Part shown: one piece after another, positions 18,476 to 27,769 of the stretch
Layout of the letters: each line of letters begins with the position of its first letter
Numbering within the stretch: position 1 is the first letter of the stretch
Assembly (NCBI RefSeq): GCF_015461805.1
Contig: NZ_JACVZE010000001.1
Coordinates: forward strand, 744,001-808,000
Length of the DNA stretch: 64,000 bases
DNA from: Pseudomonas pisciculturae
GTDB lineage: Bacteria > Pseudomonadota > Gammaproteobacteria > Pseudomonadales > Pseudomonadaceae
Direction: 5' to 3'
Translations under genes and position numbers: made by a program
Notes under the pieces: model-generated
What the model was told of the DNA's origin: nothing
Databases searched by the model: none
What the model saw: only the letters and a program-made list of their open reading frames with translations

Positions 18476-21400
18476 TCAAAACTGCAATGAGTACTGCGCG
18501 CTGATGCTGTGGTCCCGCGTGCGCTCGCCGCGTTGTTGGCTGAAGCCCAGCTCGATTGCGCTGTCGCGGGACAGGCGTGCGGTGGCGCCCAGATCCAGGT
18601 GGGTGCTGAGGCGATCCAACGGCGCGCCGCTGACGCTCATCACACGGCCTCCTTCCCACGCCGCCTGAGCGGTGGGTTGCAGGTCGCCGCTGGCACGGGT
18701 GTGTGCCAGGCCGCCGCGCACGCTCAACCACGATGGGCCGATCTGCGCCTTGCCCAAGTCAAGGTTGACCCGCACACCGCCGGTGGTCAGGTTGACGTTC
18801 TCATTGGAGCGTTTGCCGCGCAGTGCGGCCATGCCGCCGCTTTCGTTGAAGCCTTCGCTGCGCTGTTGCACGTTGGCCAGTTGCAGGTAGGGCTGCCAAT
18901 CCCAGAAGTCATGGCTGAACTGATAATTGGCCTCGGCAAACGTCTGCACAGTAGTGCTGGTGTATTTGGCGGCCAGGCGGCTTTCTGCGCCGGGGAAGCT
19001 GACACGGCGTTTGGTCTGCACCTCGTGTTGCGCGTAGGCAATGCCGCCATAGAGGCCAAAAGCGCCCCAATTATGACCAGCGTGCAGGCCCAGTTGGCGG
19101 GTATCAACAGTCGCTTTACCGCGAGATCCAGTCTTCACTTCGCTGCTGCCGCTGCCTGCCACCACACCCAATCGTGTGCCTTGTTCCAACGGGTGATCGA
19201 AGCCGATCAGCAGGCCTGCGCTGCTGTGGGACGTACGCGCAGTGCCGTCATCGCCAGCCAATTGCCCGGACTGGCGAGGCAGTTGCACCCACGCGCCCTT
19301 ATCCGTGATGTTTGGTCCGGCAGAGTGGCTGCCCTGCACAAGGCGTTGACGAGCGAGTACTGCCTGACGCAACACGCGGCTGTTTTCGAGCAACACCGCT
19401 TGGGTGCTGGCATGCAGTTCACCGCTCAACTGGTCCAGGGCAGAGGGCGCCTGTTCGGGAAACAGTGCTGTCAGGCGTTGCAGCAAAGGGGTGGGTTCGG
19501 CTTGAGCATCTGCCGCGGCGGCGACGGCGCGTTGGTTGGCAGTGCTCGCCGCCGAAGCCAGTGATTGGCCACGGCCGAACTCCACCCGCAAATCATTCCC
19601 CTGCCTGAACTGGGAAACGCTGAGGAAGGGCGAGAGTTCGCGATGGTTGATCGAGGAAAAGGCTCCGCTCAACGCACCTTTGGACTGGAGGATGGTGTAG
19701 CGCTGGCCCAAGGGGTAGCTGTTGGGTTGCGCACTCAGGTACAGCGTGCCGCCGTCGATGGAGGCCCTGCTGCTGACTTGCAGCTTCGCCGGATGTGCCT
19801 GGGGACTCAGGCTGGTCATCAGGGTTGAGCCTGCGGTTTGTTGGTAGTCGCCCTCGACAGCCAATGAGCCGTTCAGGCGCAGAACGCCGCCGTCGACGTT
19901 AACGTCCCCCTGGAGGTGACTGGTGCCGTCCAGCTCCAGAATGCCGTCCTTGAGCGTGGCCCCGGCGAAGCTGTTATTGCCGCTCAGGCGCAGCCAGCCG
20001 ATACCGGTTTTTTCCAGGCGGCCGGGGCCGCTGATGTCGTTGCGCCAATCATCCCAGGCACCGCCTTGCCAGACAATCGCGCCGCCGGCGGCGCGGTCCA
20101 TGTTTACTGCGGTATCGACGCGCAATTGGCCGGGGCCGTCGATGGCTTTTTTCAGGTTGATCAGGCCCCAGCCGTAGATATCGTCAACGCCCGGTTCGCC
20201 GAGATCGGTGGCGGTGGTCAGGAGGACGTCGCGGATTTGCGGGTTGTCGAGGTAGGGGAAACGTTCCATCAGCAGGGCCAGTGCGCCGGTGGCGTGAGGG
20301 GCGGCCATGGAGGTTCCGGTACTTAATGCATAACCGAGCTCTGGCTTATCGCCAGTCACTGCAAAGCCGTTGATATTACCGTCTTGGTCATAGTGGTACT
20401 CAGTCTGTATGGAACCTGTGACCCAGGACGAGTTGATGTCTGTCCCTGGCGCGGCAAGGCACCAATTTTCCGCAAAGCCGCAGCGCCTGGAAAAGTCGCC
20501 CAGAGCCAGCTCTTTATTCACGTTGACGACGGTCAACCAATAGGGCTCCAGCTCTGCCATGGCGCGTGGCAGGTTGGGGTGCAGCCCGGCGTTCGACGCT
20601 GTTTGAGGAGAGACGTGCGCTATGGGCGAGTTGCCCGCTGACCACACATGCAACATTCCATACTTGATAGCGTTGTCTGCTATGGCCTTGAGTTCTGCAT
20701 AAATGGGGGAATCGGTTTGGCTTAATGCGCTATCGAGCTCGGTTTCAGTCGTAGGCGAAAATGAGCTTCCCCAACTTTGATTGACCACACGTATATTCTG
20801 CTTGTGCAACTCGGCATAGGTGGCGTCTACCGCTGCAACTGTCGGTTCGGGAGCCTTCAATAGGTCGGTTATTTCAATTGGGCCTCCCAAGTAGGTATTG
20901 CCGTACTTACGCACTGCACTCAAGTTGGCCGCATAAGCGACACCGTGAACTGCGGAACCATCACGACTGGCGAGCACGGTGCCGGCAACGTGAGTGCCAT
21001 GAGCGTTATAGGTTGTCCCTACAAATTTGAGGTATTGATCAAGTTGCTCTCTGGTAATTGCTCCATCGGCTATAAGGTTTTCAAGGCTGGCCAATGCTTC
21101 AGGTGGCAATGAGTCGATCACTCTTACTGCCGCGCGGTCACCCTCAGTGTAAAAGCAGCCATTCTCCAGCAAGGTTCCACTCATACAACCGGCGTCAGCC
21201 ATAAGGACACTGGCGTTTGACTTCCCGGCGAACTCACTGTGGCGCAAGTCGGTTCCCGAATCGTAAACCCCCACTTGCACTCCTGGGCCACTCAATCCCC
21301 GTGCATAAGCGAAATCTGCACCGATTGCCGCCAACCCCCAATTATTCTTGAACTCGTCACTGTGCCAACTGGCAGCGTCATGCAATCGGCCTTGCTCGAT

Positions 21401-21529
21401 GTAGTTCGCCGCATCAACGGTGGTGCTCGACAGACAGGCGAGCACCAAGAGAGCGATAGCGTTTTGATTGAACGATGATTCAGCAGGCGATGTTCGGGTT
21501 GCCGACCGGGCGATTTTTGTGGGTGACAT
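18476..21529 (-). CDS. Subtilisin-like serine protease autotransporter
   Basis: 1017-residue secreted protease (type V secretion). From the ATG at 21529 (MSPTKIARSATR): an extended signal peptide, an S8 protease domain with Asp90 (VGVYDSGTDLR), His177 (NAHGTHVAGT) and Ser407 (STGTSMAAPHATG), a short beta-helix-like linker with repeated LELDG/LRLNG strands (about residues 530-610), and a C-terminal beta-barrel ending in SISAQYSLQF. Four cysteines (115, 125, 350, 357) sit in the protease domain. A 43-codon in-frame extension upstream is rejected as non-coding in appearance. Resembles Serratia SSP and Pseudomonas PspA/PspB/EprS proteins. Confidence 0.92.
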   Translation of the reverse strand: MSPTKIARSATRTSPAESSFNQNAIALLVLACLSSTTVDAANYIEQGRLHDAASWHSDEFKNNWGLAAIGADFAYARGLSGPGVQVGVYDSGTDLRHSEFAGKSNASVLMADAGCMSGTLLENGCFYTEGDRAAVRVIDSLPPEALASLENLIADGAITREQLDQYLKFVGTTYNAHGTHVAGTVLASRDGSAVHGVAYAANLSAVRKYGNTYLGGPIEITDLLKAPEPTVAAVDATYAELHKQNIRVVNQSWGSSFSPTTETELDSALSQTDSPIYAELKAIADNAIKYGMLHVWSAGNSPIAHVSPQTASNAGLHPNLPRAMAELEPYWLTVVNVNKELALGDFSRRCGFAENWCLAAPGTDINSSWVTGSIQTEYHYDQDGNINGFAVTGDKPELGYALSTGTSMAAPHATGALALLMERFPYLDNPQIRDVLLTTATDLGEPGVDDIYGWGLINLKKAIDGPGQLRVDTAVNMDRAAGGAIVWQGGAWDDWRNDISGPGRLEKTGIGWLRLSGNNSFAGATLKDGILELDGTSHLQGDVNVDGGVLRLNGSLAVEGDYQQTAGSTLMTSLSPQAHPAKLQVSSRASIDGGTLYLSAQPNSYPLGQRYTILQSKGALSGAFSSINHRELSPFLSVSQFRQGNDLRVEFGRGQSLASAASTANQRAVAAAADAQAEPTPLLQRLTALFPEQAPSALDQLSGELHASTQAVLLENSRVLRQAVLARQRLVQGSHSAGPNITDKGAWVQLPRQSGQLAGDDGTARTSHSSAGLLIGFDHPLEQGTRLGVVAGSGSSEVKTGSRGKATVDTRQLGLHAGHNWGAFGLYGGIAYAQHEVQTKRRVSFPGAESRLAAKYTSTTVQTFAEANYQFSHDFWDWQPYLQLANVQQRSEGFNESGGMAALRGKRSNENVNLTTGGVRVNLDLGKAQIGPSWLSVRGGLAHTRASGDLQPTAQAAWEGGRVMSVSGAPLDRLSTHLDLGATARLSRDSAIELGFSQQRGERTRDHSISAQYSLQF

Positions 21530-21657
21530 AATCCACACACCTGCACATGAAAATGGAGCTACAGGGTGCGCAATTGAGCAGTAGGAGGGATGTAGGGCCT
21601 GGATGGGACGGGGAGATGAAATCTTACTTTTTGCTGACAGAGGCGGGCCAGTACACA

Positions 21658-21683
21658 AGCCCCCTCTTTAAAAAGAGGGGGCT
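21658..21683 (-). terminator. Hairpin after bglX
   Basis: Perfect 12-bp inverted repeat AGCCCCCTCTTT...AAAGAGGGGGCT just beyond the bglX stop. There is no long T run after the stem on the minus strand, so termination strength is uncertain. Confidence 0.6.
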
Positions 21684-21690
21684 GCAGGTG

Positions 21691-23982
21691 TTACAACAAC
21701 TCGAACGTCTGCTGCTGCACATCCTGGGAGTCCAACCCAATCTGCACATTGAACTCACCCGGTTCTGCCGCAAACTTGAGCTGGGTGTTGTAGAACTTCA
21801 AGTCTTCCTCGGTGATGGTGAAGTGCAACGTGCGCTCTTCGCCGGCCTTGAGCATGACTTTCTGGAAGTTCTTCAGCTCTTTGATCGGGCGGATCATCGA
21901 GCCGGCCACGTCCTGGATATACAACTGCACCACGGTTTCGCCATCGACCTTACCGGTGTTGGCCACGGTCACGCTGGCGTCGAGCTTGCCGGTCTTGTTC
22001 AGGGTAGTGGACGACAACGCCATATCCGACAGGGTGAAGGTGGTGTAGCTCAGGCCATAACCAAACGGGAATAGTGGCCCTGTGGTGTCATCGAAGTATT
22101 GCGAGGTGTAGTTACCCGGTTTGCCTGGAGTGAATGGGCGGCCGATGGTCAGGTGGTTGTAGTAGGTCGGAATCTGCCCCACCGAGCGTGGGAAGGTGAT
22201 CGGCAGTTTGCCCGACGGGTTGTAGTCGCCAAACAGCACGTCGGCAATGGCGTTGCCGCCTTCGGTACCGGCAAACCAGGTTTCCAGGATCGCGTCGGCC
22301 TGTTGGTTCTCTTCAAGAATCGACAGCGGGCGGCCGTTCATCAATACCAACACCAGCGGCTTGCCGGTGGCCTTGAGGGCCTTGATCAGGTCGCGCTGGC
22401 TCTGGGGGATGTTCAGGTCGGTACGGCTTGAAGACTCGTGGGACATGCCACGGGACTCGCCCACAGCGGCCACGATGACATCCGCATCCTTAGCCGCCTT
22501 GACGGCCTCGTCGATCAGCACCTGGGGCGCGCGGGTGTCATCCACCACCTCCGGGGCATCGAAGTTGAGGAAGTTGAGGTAGTCCACCACGGCTTTGTCG
22601 CCGGTGATATTGGCGCCACGGGCGTAGATGATCTTGCCCTTTTCGCCGATCACTGCGTTCAGGCCGTCCAGCAGGGTGACCGATTGCTCGGGCTTACCGG
22701 CGGCGGCCCAACTGCCCATCATGTCGATCGGTGCCTTGGCCAGTGGGCCGACCAGGGCAATGGTCGCGGATTTTTTCAGCGGCAGGGTGTTGTTCTGGTT
22801 TTTCAGCAACACCAGGCTGCGGCGGGCGATATCGCGGGCCTCGGCACGGTGCAGGCGGCTGTCGGCGTAGGTGTCGGCCGGGTCATCCTCGGCCTTGCCG
22901 ATGCGCAGGTACGGGTCTTTGAACAGGCCCATGTCGTACTTGGCGCCGAGCACTTCGCGCACGGCGTTATCGATGTCGCTTTGTTCGATTTCGCCGGATT
23001 TGAGCAGACCGGGCAATTCCTTGCCATACAGCGAGTCGTTCATGCTCATGTCGATGCCGGCCTTGATCGCCAGCTTGGCGGCTTCACGCCCGTCCTTGGC
23101 CACGCCGTGCTTGATCAGCTCGAAGATCGCGCCGTGGTCGCTCACGGTCAGGCCCTTGAAGCCCCAGTCGCGGCGCAACAGGTCATTCATCAGCCAGGTG
23201 TTGGCAGTGGCAGGCACGCCGTTGATGGAGTTCAGCGCCACCATCACGCCGCCGGAGCCGGCCTTGATCGCCGCGTGGTACGGCGGCAGGTAGTCCTGGT
23301 ACATCTTGACCGGGCTCATGTCGACCACGTTGTAGTCGCGCCCGCCTTCCACCGCACCATACAGGGCGAAGTGCTTGACGCTGGCCATGATGCTGTCGGC
23401 ATTGGCCGGGCTCACGCCCTGGAACGCCTTGACCATCACTTCGGCAATGCGCGAGACCAGGTAGGTGTCTTCGCCGAAACCTTCGGAGGTACGGCCCCAG
23501 CGCGGGTCACGGGAGATGTCGACCATCGGCGCAAAGGTGATGTCGAGGCTGTCGGCGGCGGCTTCCTGGGCAGCGATGCGCCCGGAGCGGCCGATGGCGT
23601 CCATGTCCCAGCTGGAGGCCAGCGCAATGCTGATCGGGAAAATCGTGCGGTGGCCGTGGATCACGTCGTAGGCGAAGAACATTGGGATCTTCAAGCGGCT
23701 GCGCATGGCCGCGTCCTGCATCGGGCGGTTTTCCGGGCGGGTGATGGAGTTGAAGGTGCCACCGATACGGCCGGCGGCGATTTCCTGGCGGATCAGCTCG
23801 CGGGGCATTTCGGGGCCGATGCTGATCAGGCGCAGTTGGCCGATCTTTTCATCGAGGGTCATTTGCTTGAGCAGGTCGCTGACGAAGGCGTCCTTGTCTT
23901 TAAGCGCAGCAGGCTTTGTTTCTGCCCATACGGGGTGACTGGCCAGAGTGGCAACAAGGCCGAGCAAACACAGCTTTTTCAT
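21691..23982 (-). CDS. bglX: Periplasmic beta-glucosidase BglX (GH3)
   Basis: Hydrolyses beta-glucosides in the periplasm. The 763-residue product has a signal peptide (MKKLCLLGLVATLASHPVWA), a GH3 barrel with KHF (203-205) and the nucleophile Asp282 in GLTVSDHGAIFELIKHG, the GH3 C-terminal domain (VGESRGMSHES) and a fibronectin-III-like end. Length and order match E. coli BglX (765). Start ATG 23982 has AAAGGA upstream; an in-frame start 7 codons earlier is less likely. Single gene, ended by a hairpin. Confidence 0.93.
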   Translation of the reverse strand: MKKLCLLGLVATLASHPVWAETKPAALKDKDAFVSDLLKQMTLDEKIGQLRLISIGPEMPRELIRQEIAAGRIGGTFNSITRPENRPMQDAAMRSRLKIPMFFAYDVIHGHRTIFPISIALASSWDMDAIGRSGRIAAQEAAADSLDITFAPMVDISRDPRWGRTSEGFGEDTYLVSRIAEVMVKAFQGVSPANADSIMASVKHFALYGAVEGGRDYNVVDMSPVKMYQDYLPPYHAAIKAGSGGVMVALNSINGVPATANTWLMNDLLRRDWGFKGLTVSDHGAIFELIKHGVAKDGREAAKLAIKAGIDMSMNDSLYGKELPGLLKSGEIEQSDIDNAVREVLGAKYDMGLFKDPYLRIGKAEDDPADTYADSRLHRAEARDIARRSLVLLKNQNNTLPLKKSATIALVGPLAKAPIDMMGSWAAAGKPEQSVTLLDGLNAVIGEKGKIIYARGANITGDKAVVDYLNFLNFDAPEVVDDTRAPQVLIDEAVKAAKDADVIVAAVGESRGMSHESSSRTDLNIPQSQRDLIKALKATGKPLVLVLMNGRPLSILEENQQADAILETWFAGTEGGNAIADVLFGDYNPSGKLPITFPRSVGQIPTYYNHLTIGRPFTPGKPGNYTSQYFDDTTGPLFPFGYGLSYTTFTLSDMALSSTTLNKTGKLDASVTVANTGKVDGETVVQLYIQDVAGSMIRPIKELKNFQKVMLKAGEERTLHFTITEEDLKFYNTQLKFAAEPGEFNVQIGLDSQDVQQQTFELL

Positions 23983-24207
23983 GAATATCCTTTTTCGGCA
24001 CACTGCACAGCAAAAATGCGCTGTTCTGCCAAAATGTGGGGAACATATGTTGTTGTTCGAGTGTTATTGCAGAAAATGCACCACACTTCTGAACTCTTAT
24101 TTGTGCTGGGCATCTTTTTAGCTGATTGATCTGATGCAATCCAGTCGCGGCAGCGGATTATGCCTTACCGTTGCCAAATTCCATCAAGGTTCGCCAGGAG
24201 AAACACC

Positions 24208-24819
24208 ATGCAAGTAGCACAAGGTTACCGCTGGGGCCTGAAAGCCGCAGTTTTGTTACTAATTAGTACCGTACTCAGCGGTTGCGGCATCAATAACATC
24301 CCAACCCTGGACGAACAGGCCAAGGCGGCCTGGGGTCAGGTGCAGAACCAGTACCAACGCCGCGCCGACCTGATCCCCAACTTGGTGGAAGTGGTCAAGG
24401 GCTACGCCGCCCATGAGCAAGACACGCTGACTGCCGTGATCGAAGCGCGGGCCAAGGCTACGTCGATCCAGGTGGATGCCAGTACTCTCGACAACCCGGA
24501 AAAACTCAAGCAGTTCCAGCAAGCGCAGGATGGTTTGAGCGGTGCGTTGAGCCGTTTGATGGTGGTGTCCGAGCGTTACCCGGACCTGAAGGCCAACCAG
24601 AACTTCCTGGCCCTGCAATCCCAGCTTGAAGGCACCGAAAACCGCATTGCCGTGGCCCGCCGCGACTTTATCCAGGCTGTGCAGGCCTATAACACTGAGA
24701 TCCGCACCTTCCCTGGCCGCCTGTGGCACAGCGTGATGTACAGCGACTTGCCGATCCGCGCCACGTTTGAAGCCACCAGCGCCGATGCCGATAAAGCACC
24801 GCAAGTGAAGTTCAAATAA
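24208..24819 (+). CDS. LemA-family lipoprotein/membrane protein
   Basis: 203 residues. N-terminal hydrophobic segment with lipobox-like VLSG-C, followed by an all-helical LemA domain (AAWGQVQNQYQRRADLIPNLVEVVKGYAAHEQ; QSQLEGTENRIAVARRDFI). Start chosen at 24208 with AGGAG 8 bases upstream. First of three same-strand genes with two TPM-domain genes. LemA-TPM modules are common in bacteria and have been linked to envelope stress; the molecular role is not known. Not the GacS sensor formerly also called LemA. Confidence 0.9.
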   Translation: MQVAQGYRWGLKAAVLLLISTVLSGCGINNIPTLDEQAKAAWGQVQNQYQRRADLIPNLVEVVKGYAAHEQDTLTAVIEARAKATSIQVDASTLDNPEKLKQFQQAQDGLSGALSRLMVVSERYPDLKANQNFLALQSQLEGTENRIAVARRDFIQAVQAYNTEIRTFPGRLWHSVMYSDLPIRATFEATSADADKAPQVKFK

Positions 24820-24837
24820 CGCTGCATTGAGGTGTCG

Positions 24838-25566
24838 ATGCGTTTATTAAGGATAGGCCTGGCGCTGTGGCTGTTGGCCTGCGTGGGCGCGGCCCAGGCG
24901 GCGCTGACCTTCCCGGCGCTGACGGGGCGGGTGGTGGACACCGCCCAGATGATCGACCCGGCTACACGCGAGCAGTTGACGCAGCAATTGCAGGCGCTGG
25001 AACAGACCTCCGGTGACCAGATCGTGGTGGTCACCGTGCCTGACTTGCAGGGCGTGCCCATTGAGGACTTCGGTTATCAATTGGGCCGCCACTGGGGCAT
25101 TGGCCAGAAGGGCAAGGACAACGGCGCGTTGTTGATCGTGGCCCGCGATGAGCGCAAGTTGCGCATCGAAGTCGGCTATGGCCTCGAAGGCGTGCTCACC
25201 GATGCGCAGTCGTGGGTGATCATCAACCAGGTGATTGCGCCGAAGTTCAAGGCCGGCAATTTCAGCCAAGGCATCAGTGATGGTGTGGCGGCGATGGTGC
25301 AGGTAGTGGGCGGTGAGCCGCTGGCGGTGCCTGCGCATGTGGCGGATGCCAACTTTGCCAAGGATAATCCCGGGTTTTCCATCGGCCTGTTTATCCTGCT
25401 GATCGGCGTGTTGTGGCTGTGCAATCGTATGGGGCTGCCGGTGGGCGCGATCTTGCTGGCGATTCTGAGCAGCAGCGGACGCGGCGGCGGTGGGGGAGGC
25501 GGTGGTGGTGGTTTTCGCGGCGGCGGTGGCGGCTTCGGCGGCGGCGGCGCTTCGGGTGGCTGGTGA
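24838..25566 (+). CDS. TPM-domain protein with Gly-rich C-terminus (YgcG type)
   Basis: 242 residues: signal peptide (cleaved after GAAQA), TPM domain (VVDTAQMIDPATREQL, GDQIVVVTVPDLQG, ALLIVARDERKLRIEVGYGLEG), one TM helix (FILLIGVLWLCN) and a tail of almost pure Gly with Arg/Phe, ending SGGW. The ATG at 24838 follows GAGG; a GTG two codons earlier is an alternative. Start is 18 bases after lemA stop. TPM (Psb32-like) domains act in envelope or photosystem repair in other organisms; here the role is unknown. Confidence 0.88.
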   Translation: MRLLRIGLALWLLACVGAAQAALTFPALTGRVVDTAQMIDPATREQLTQQLQALEQTSGDQIVVVTVPDLQGVPIEDFGYQLGRHWGIGQKGKDNGALLIVARDERKLRIEVGYGLEGVLTDAQSWVIINQVIAPKFKAGNFSQGISDGVAAMVQVVGGEPLAVPAHVADANFAKDNPGFSIGLFILLIGVLWLCNRMGLPVGAILLAILSSSGRGGGGGGGGGGFRGGGGGFGGGGASGGW

Positions 25567-25594
25567 TGATAATAATGAGAGAGCAAGCACAACC

Positions 25595-26212
25595 ATGGCA
25601 TTACTGACTGAACACGAGCAGCGCCAAGTCGCCGAAGCGATTGCCCGCGTCGAGAAAACCACCGACGCCGAACTGGTGACGGTACTCGCGGCCCGCGCCG
25701 ACGACTACGCCTACATCCCGCTGCTATGGGCCAGTTTGATCGCGCTGGTGGTGCCGGGCGTGGTGCATTACCTGTCGGGCTACCTGACCATGTACACCTT
25801 GTTGCTGGCGCAGTGGGCGACGTTCATCGTGTTGTGCCTGGTGTTTCGCCTGCCCAAGGTCACCACGCGGCTGATCCCCCGATCGGTACGCCACTGGCGT
25901 GCGTCCAACCTGGCGCGACGCCAGTTCCTGGAGCAGAACCTGCACCACACGGTGGGCAGCACCGGGGTGCTGATTTTTGTCAGCGAGGCCGAGCGGTATG
26001 TAGAGATTCTGGTGGATGACGGGATTTCCAAGCGGTTGGATGACGGCAGTTGGGATGTGATCGTCAAGGCGTTTACCCAACAGGTGAAGCAGGGGCAGAC
26101 GTTGGCGGGGTTTATCAGTTGCATTGAAGCCTGTGGCGAGTTGTTGAAGGTGCATGTGCCGGTGACCCAGACGCGTAATGAGCTGCCCAATCGCCTGGTC
26201 GTACTCGAATAG
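25595..26212 (+). CDS. TPM-domain membrane protein
   Basis: 205 residues: a short TPM-like N-terminus (LTEHEQRQVAEAIARVEKTTDAELVTVLA), a hydrophobic pair (about residues 45-90) and a second TPM half (STGVLIFVSEAERYVEILVDDGI, FTQQVKQGQTLAGFI). Third gene of the lemA cluster, 28 bases after the previous stop. Start ATG 25595 chosen over longer in-frame possibilities that would overlap the Gly-rich coding region. Function unknown beyond the family. Confidence 0.85.
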   Translation: MALLTEHEQRQVAEAIARVEKTTDAELVTVLAARADDYAYIPLLWASLIALVVPGVVHYLSGYLTMYTLLLAQWATFIVLCLVFRLPKVTTRLIPRSVRHWRASNLARRQFLEQNLHHTVGSTGVLIFVSEAERYVEILVDDGISKRLDDGSWDVIVKAFTQQVKQGQTLAGFISCIEACGELLKVHVPVTQTRNELPNRLVVLE

Positions 26213-26250
26213 CCCATTCAATACCGAATCCAAATGTGGGCACTGTTTCA

Positions 26251-26337
26251 TGTGGGAGCTGGCTTGCCTGCGATAGCATCACCTCGGTATATCTGACTCA
26301 CCGAGGTGTCTGCATCGCAGGCAAGCCAGCTCCCACA
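26251..26337. repeat. REP pair (class GTGGGAGCTGGCTTGC)
   Basis: Inverted copies of TGTGGGAGCTGGCTTGCCTG enclosing a second inner inverted repeat (CACCTCGG/CCGAGGTG). Same class at 28791, 31237 and 40629. Confidence 0.9.
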
Positions 26338-26457
26338 CAAGCCTGTTTTCACATTTGAGTTGTGGCTGCTCACTGACCGTTGATCAAATAACCCCGTGCC
26401 CTGAAGCCCCATCCCCCCTAAAATGCCCGGCATTCCCTGCCCGAGGCGTTTTTGTTC

Positions 26458-27666
26458 ATGTCTGTTACCGCTCAACCTGTCAGCGATCATCACGCCCAGT
26501 TCATCGAATTGCTGAGCGACAGCCTCGCGCAGACCGCCTTTATCAAGCTGGTACTGGCCAAGTACGTCGGTGACGAGGCCGAGTTGCAGCGGCTGATCAT
26601 CAAGCCTGTGACGGTCAAGGAACAGCCCTGCCTGTCCTTCGTCTATCGCTACAAGACCCGCGACATCACCAAGAACTTCCCCCAGGCCGACGGTGTGGCG
26701 GCAATTGCCGAGCTGTTGCCCACACAGTTCAAGAACGCCCACTTGTTGTCGCTGACCGACGAAGCCCAGCTGGAATACAGCAAGAAGAACAAAAGCTCGC
26801 TGTTTAAAAGCAAACCACAGCAACTACGTGAGGCGCCGTCTGCCGAGCATAATCGCGAGAAAAATCGCTTCCTCGACCTCAGCCGGCCGTTCCTCGCCGA
26901 CCTGGGCGTGACCGACGCCAAGCAGGCGCTGATCCCGTCGATGTCGCGCAAGTGGAAGCAGATCAACAAGTTCATCGAAGTGTTCAGCCACGCGCTCACC
27001 ACCTCACCCTTGAAGCTGGACCAACCCGTGCGCGTCGCCGATTTCGGCTCGGGCAAGGGCTACCTGACCTTCGCCATCCACGATTACCTGCGCAACACCC
27101 TCAAGGCCGAGGGTGAAGTGACGGGCGTTGAATTGCGCGAAGACATGGTGACCCTTTGCAACACCGCCGCCGCGCGCCTGGAGCACCCGGGGCTGGTGTT
27201 CAAATGTGGTGATGTGCGCAGCGTGGCACCCAGTGAGCTGGACGTGATGATCGCCCTGCATGCCTGCGACATCGCCACCGACTATGCGATACACACCGGC
27301 ATTCGTTCGGGCGCGTCGATCATCATGTGTTCGCCGTGCTGCCATAAGCAGATTCGCCTGCAAATCCAAAGCCCGGCGCTGTTGAAGCCGATGCTGCAAT
27401 ACGGCTTGCACCTGGGGCAGCAGGCCGAGATGGTCACCGACAGCTTGCGTGCGTTGTACCTGGAAGCCTGTGGTTATGAAACCAAGGTGTTTGAGTTCAT
27501 CTCGTTGGACCACACCAACAAGAACAAGATGATTTTGGCGGTGAAGCGGGCGGAGCCGGTGGATAACGCGCAGTTGCTGGAGAAGATCCAGGAATTGAAG
27601 GCGTTCTACCGCATCACCGAGCACTGCCTGGAAACTCTGTTGCGGGCGGATGGTTTCTTAAACTGA
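26458..27666 (+). CDS. SAM-dependent methyltransferase, unknown target
   Basis: 402 residues. The SAM-binding motif VADFGSGKGYLTFAIHDYL lies near residue 192, preceded by a long N-terminal domain (basic stretch YSKKNKSSLFKSKPQQ). Further motifs ALHACDIATDYAI and SPCCHKQIRLQI, a Cys-Cys-His set typical of the GSTCD-like methyltransferase branch, suggest a nucleic-acid substrate. ATG at 26458 chosen; a TTG two codons before is nearer to the GAGG and also possible. Single gene between REP pairs. Confidence 0.82.
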   Translation: MSVTAQPVSDHHAQFIELLSDSLAQTAFIKLVLAKYVGDEAELQRLIIKPVTVKEQPCLSFVYRYKTRDITKNFPQADGVAAIAELLPTQFKNAHLLSLTDEAQLEYSKKNKSSLFKSKPQQLREAPSAEHNREKNRFLDLSRPFLADLGVTDAKQALIPSMSRKWKQINKFIEVFSHALTTSPLKLDQPVRVADFGSGKGYLTFAIHDYLRNTLKAEGEVTGVELREDMVTLCNTAAARLEHPGLVFKCGDVRSVAPSELDVMIALHACDIATDYAIHTGIRSGASIIMCSPCCHKQIRLQIQSPALLKPMLQYGLHLGQQAEMVTDSLRALYLEACGYETKVFEFISLDHTNKNKMILAVKRAEPVDNAQLLEKIQELKAFYRITEHCLETLLRADGFLN

Positions 27667-27675
27667 ACATAGGTC

Positions 27676-27769
27676 AATGTGGGAGGGGGCTTGCTCCCGA
27701 TAGCGGTGTGCCAGTCACCAGATTCATAGACTGATTCACCGCCATCGGGAGCAAGCCCCCTCCCACATT
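27676..27769. repeat. REP pair (class GTGGGAGGGGGCTTGC)
   Basis: Inverted AATGTGGGAGGGGGCTTGC copies; fills the space between the convergent methyltransferase and EamA transporter genes, the right arm touching the transporter stop codon. Confidence 0.9.

Noticed and set aside
21530..21658. 43-codon extension of the autotransporter start
   Set aside because: No signal-like or conserved character, and it covers the upstream hairpin region.
22438..24129. Plus-strand frame of 563 codons
   Set aside because: Shadow of bglX; no RBS and no protein-like features.
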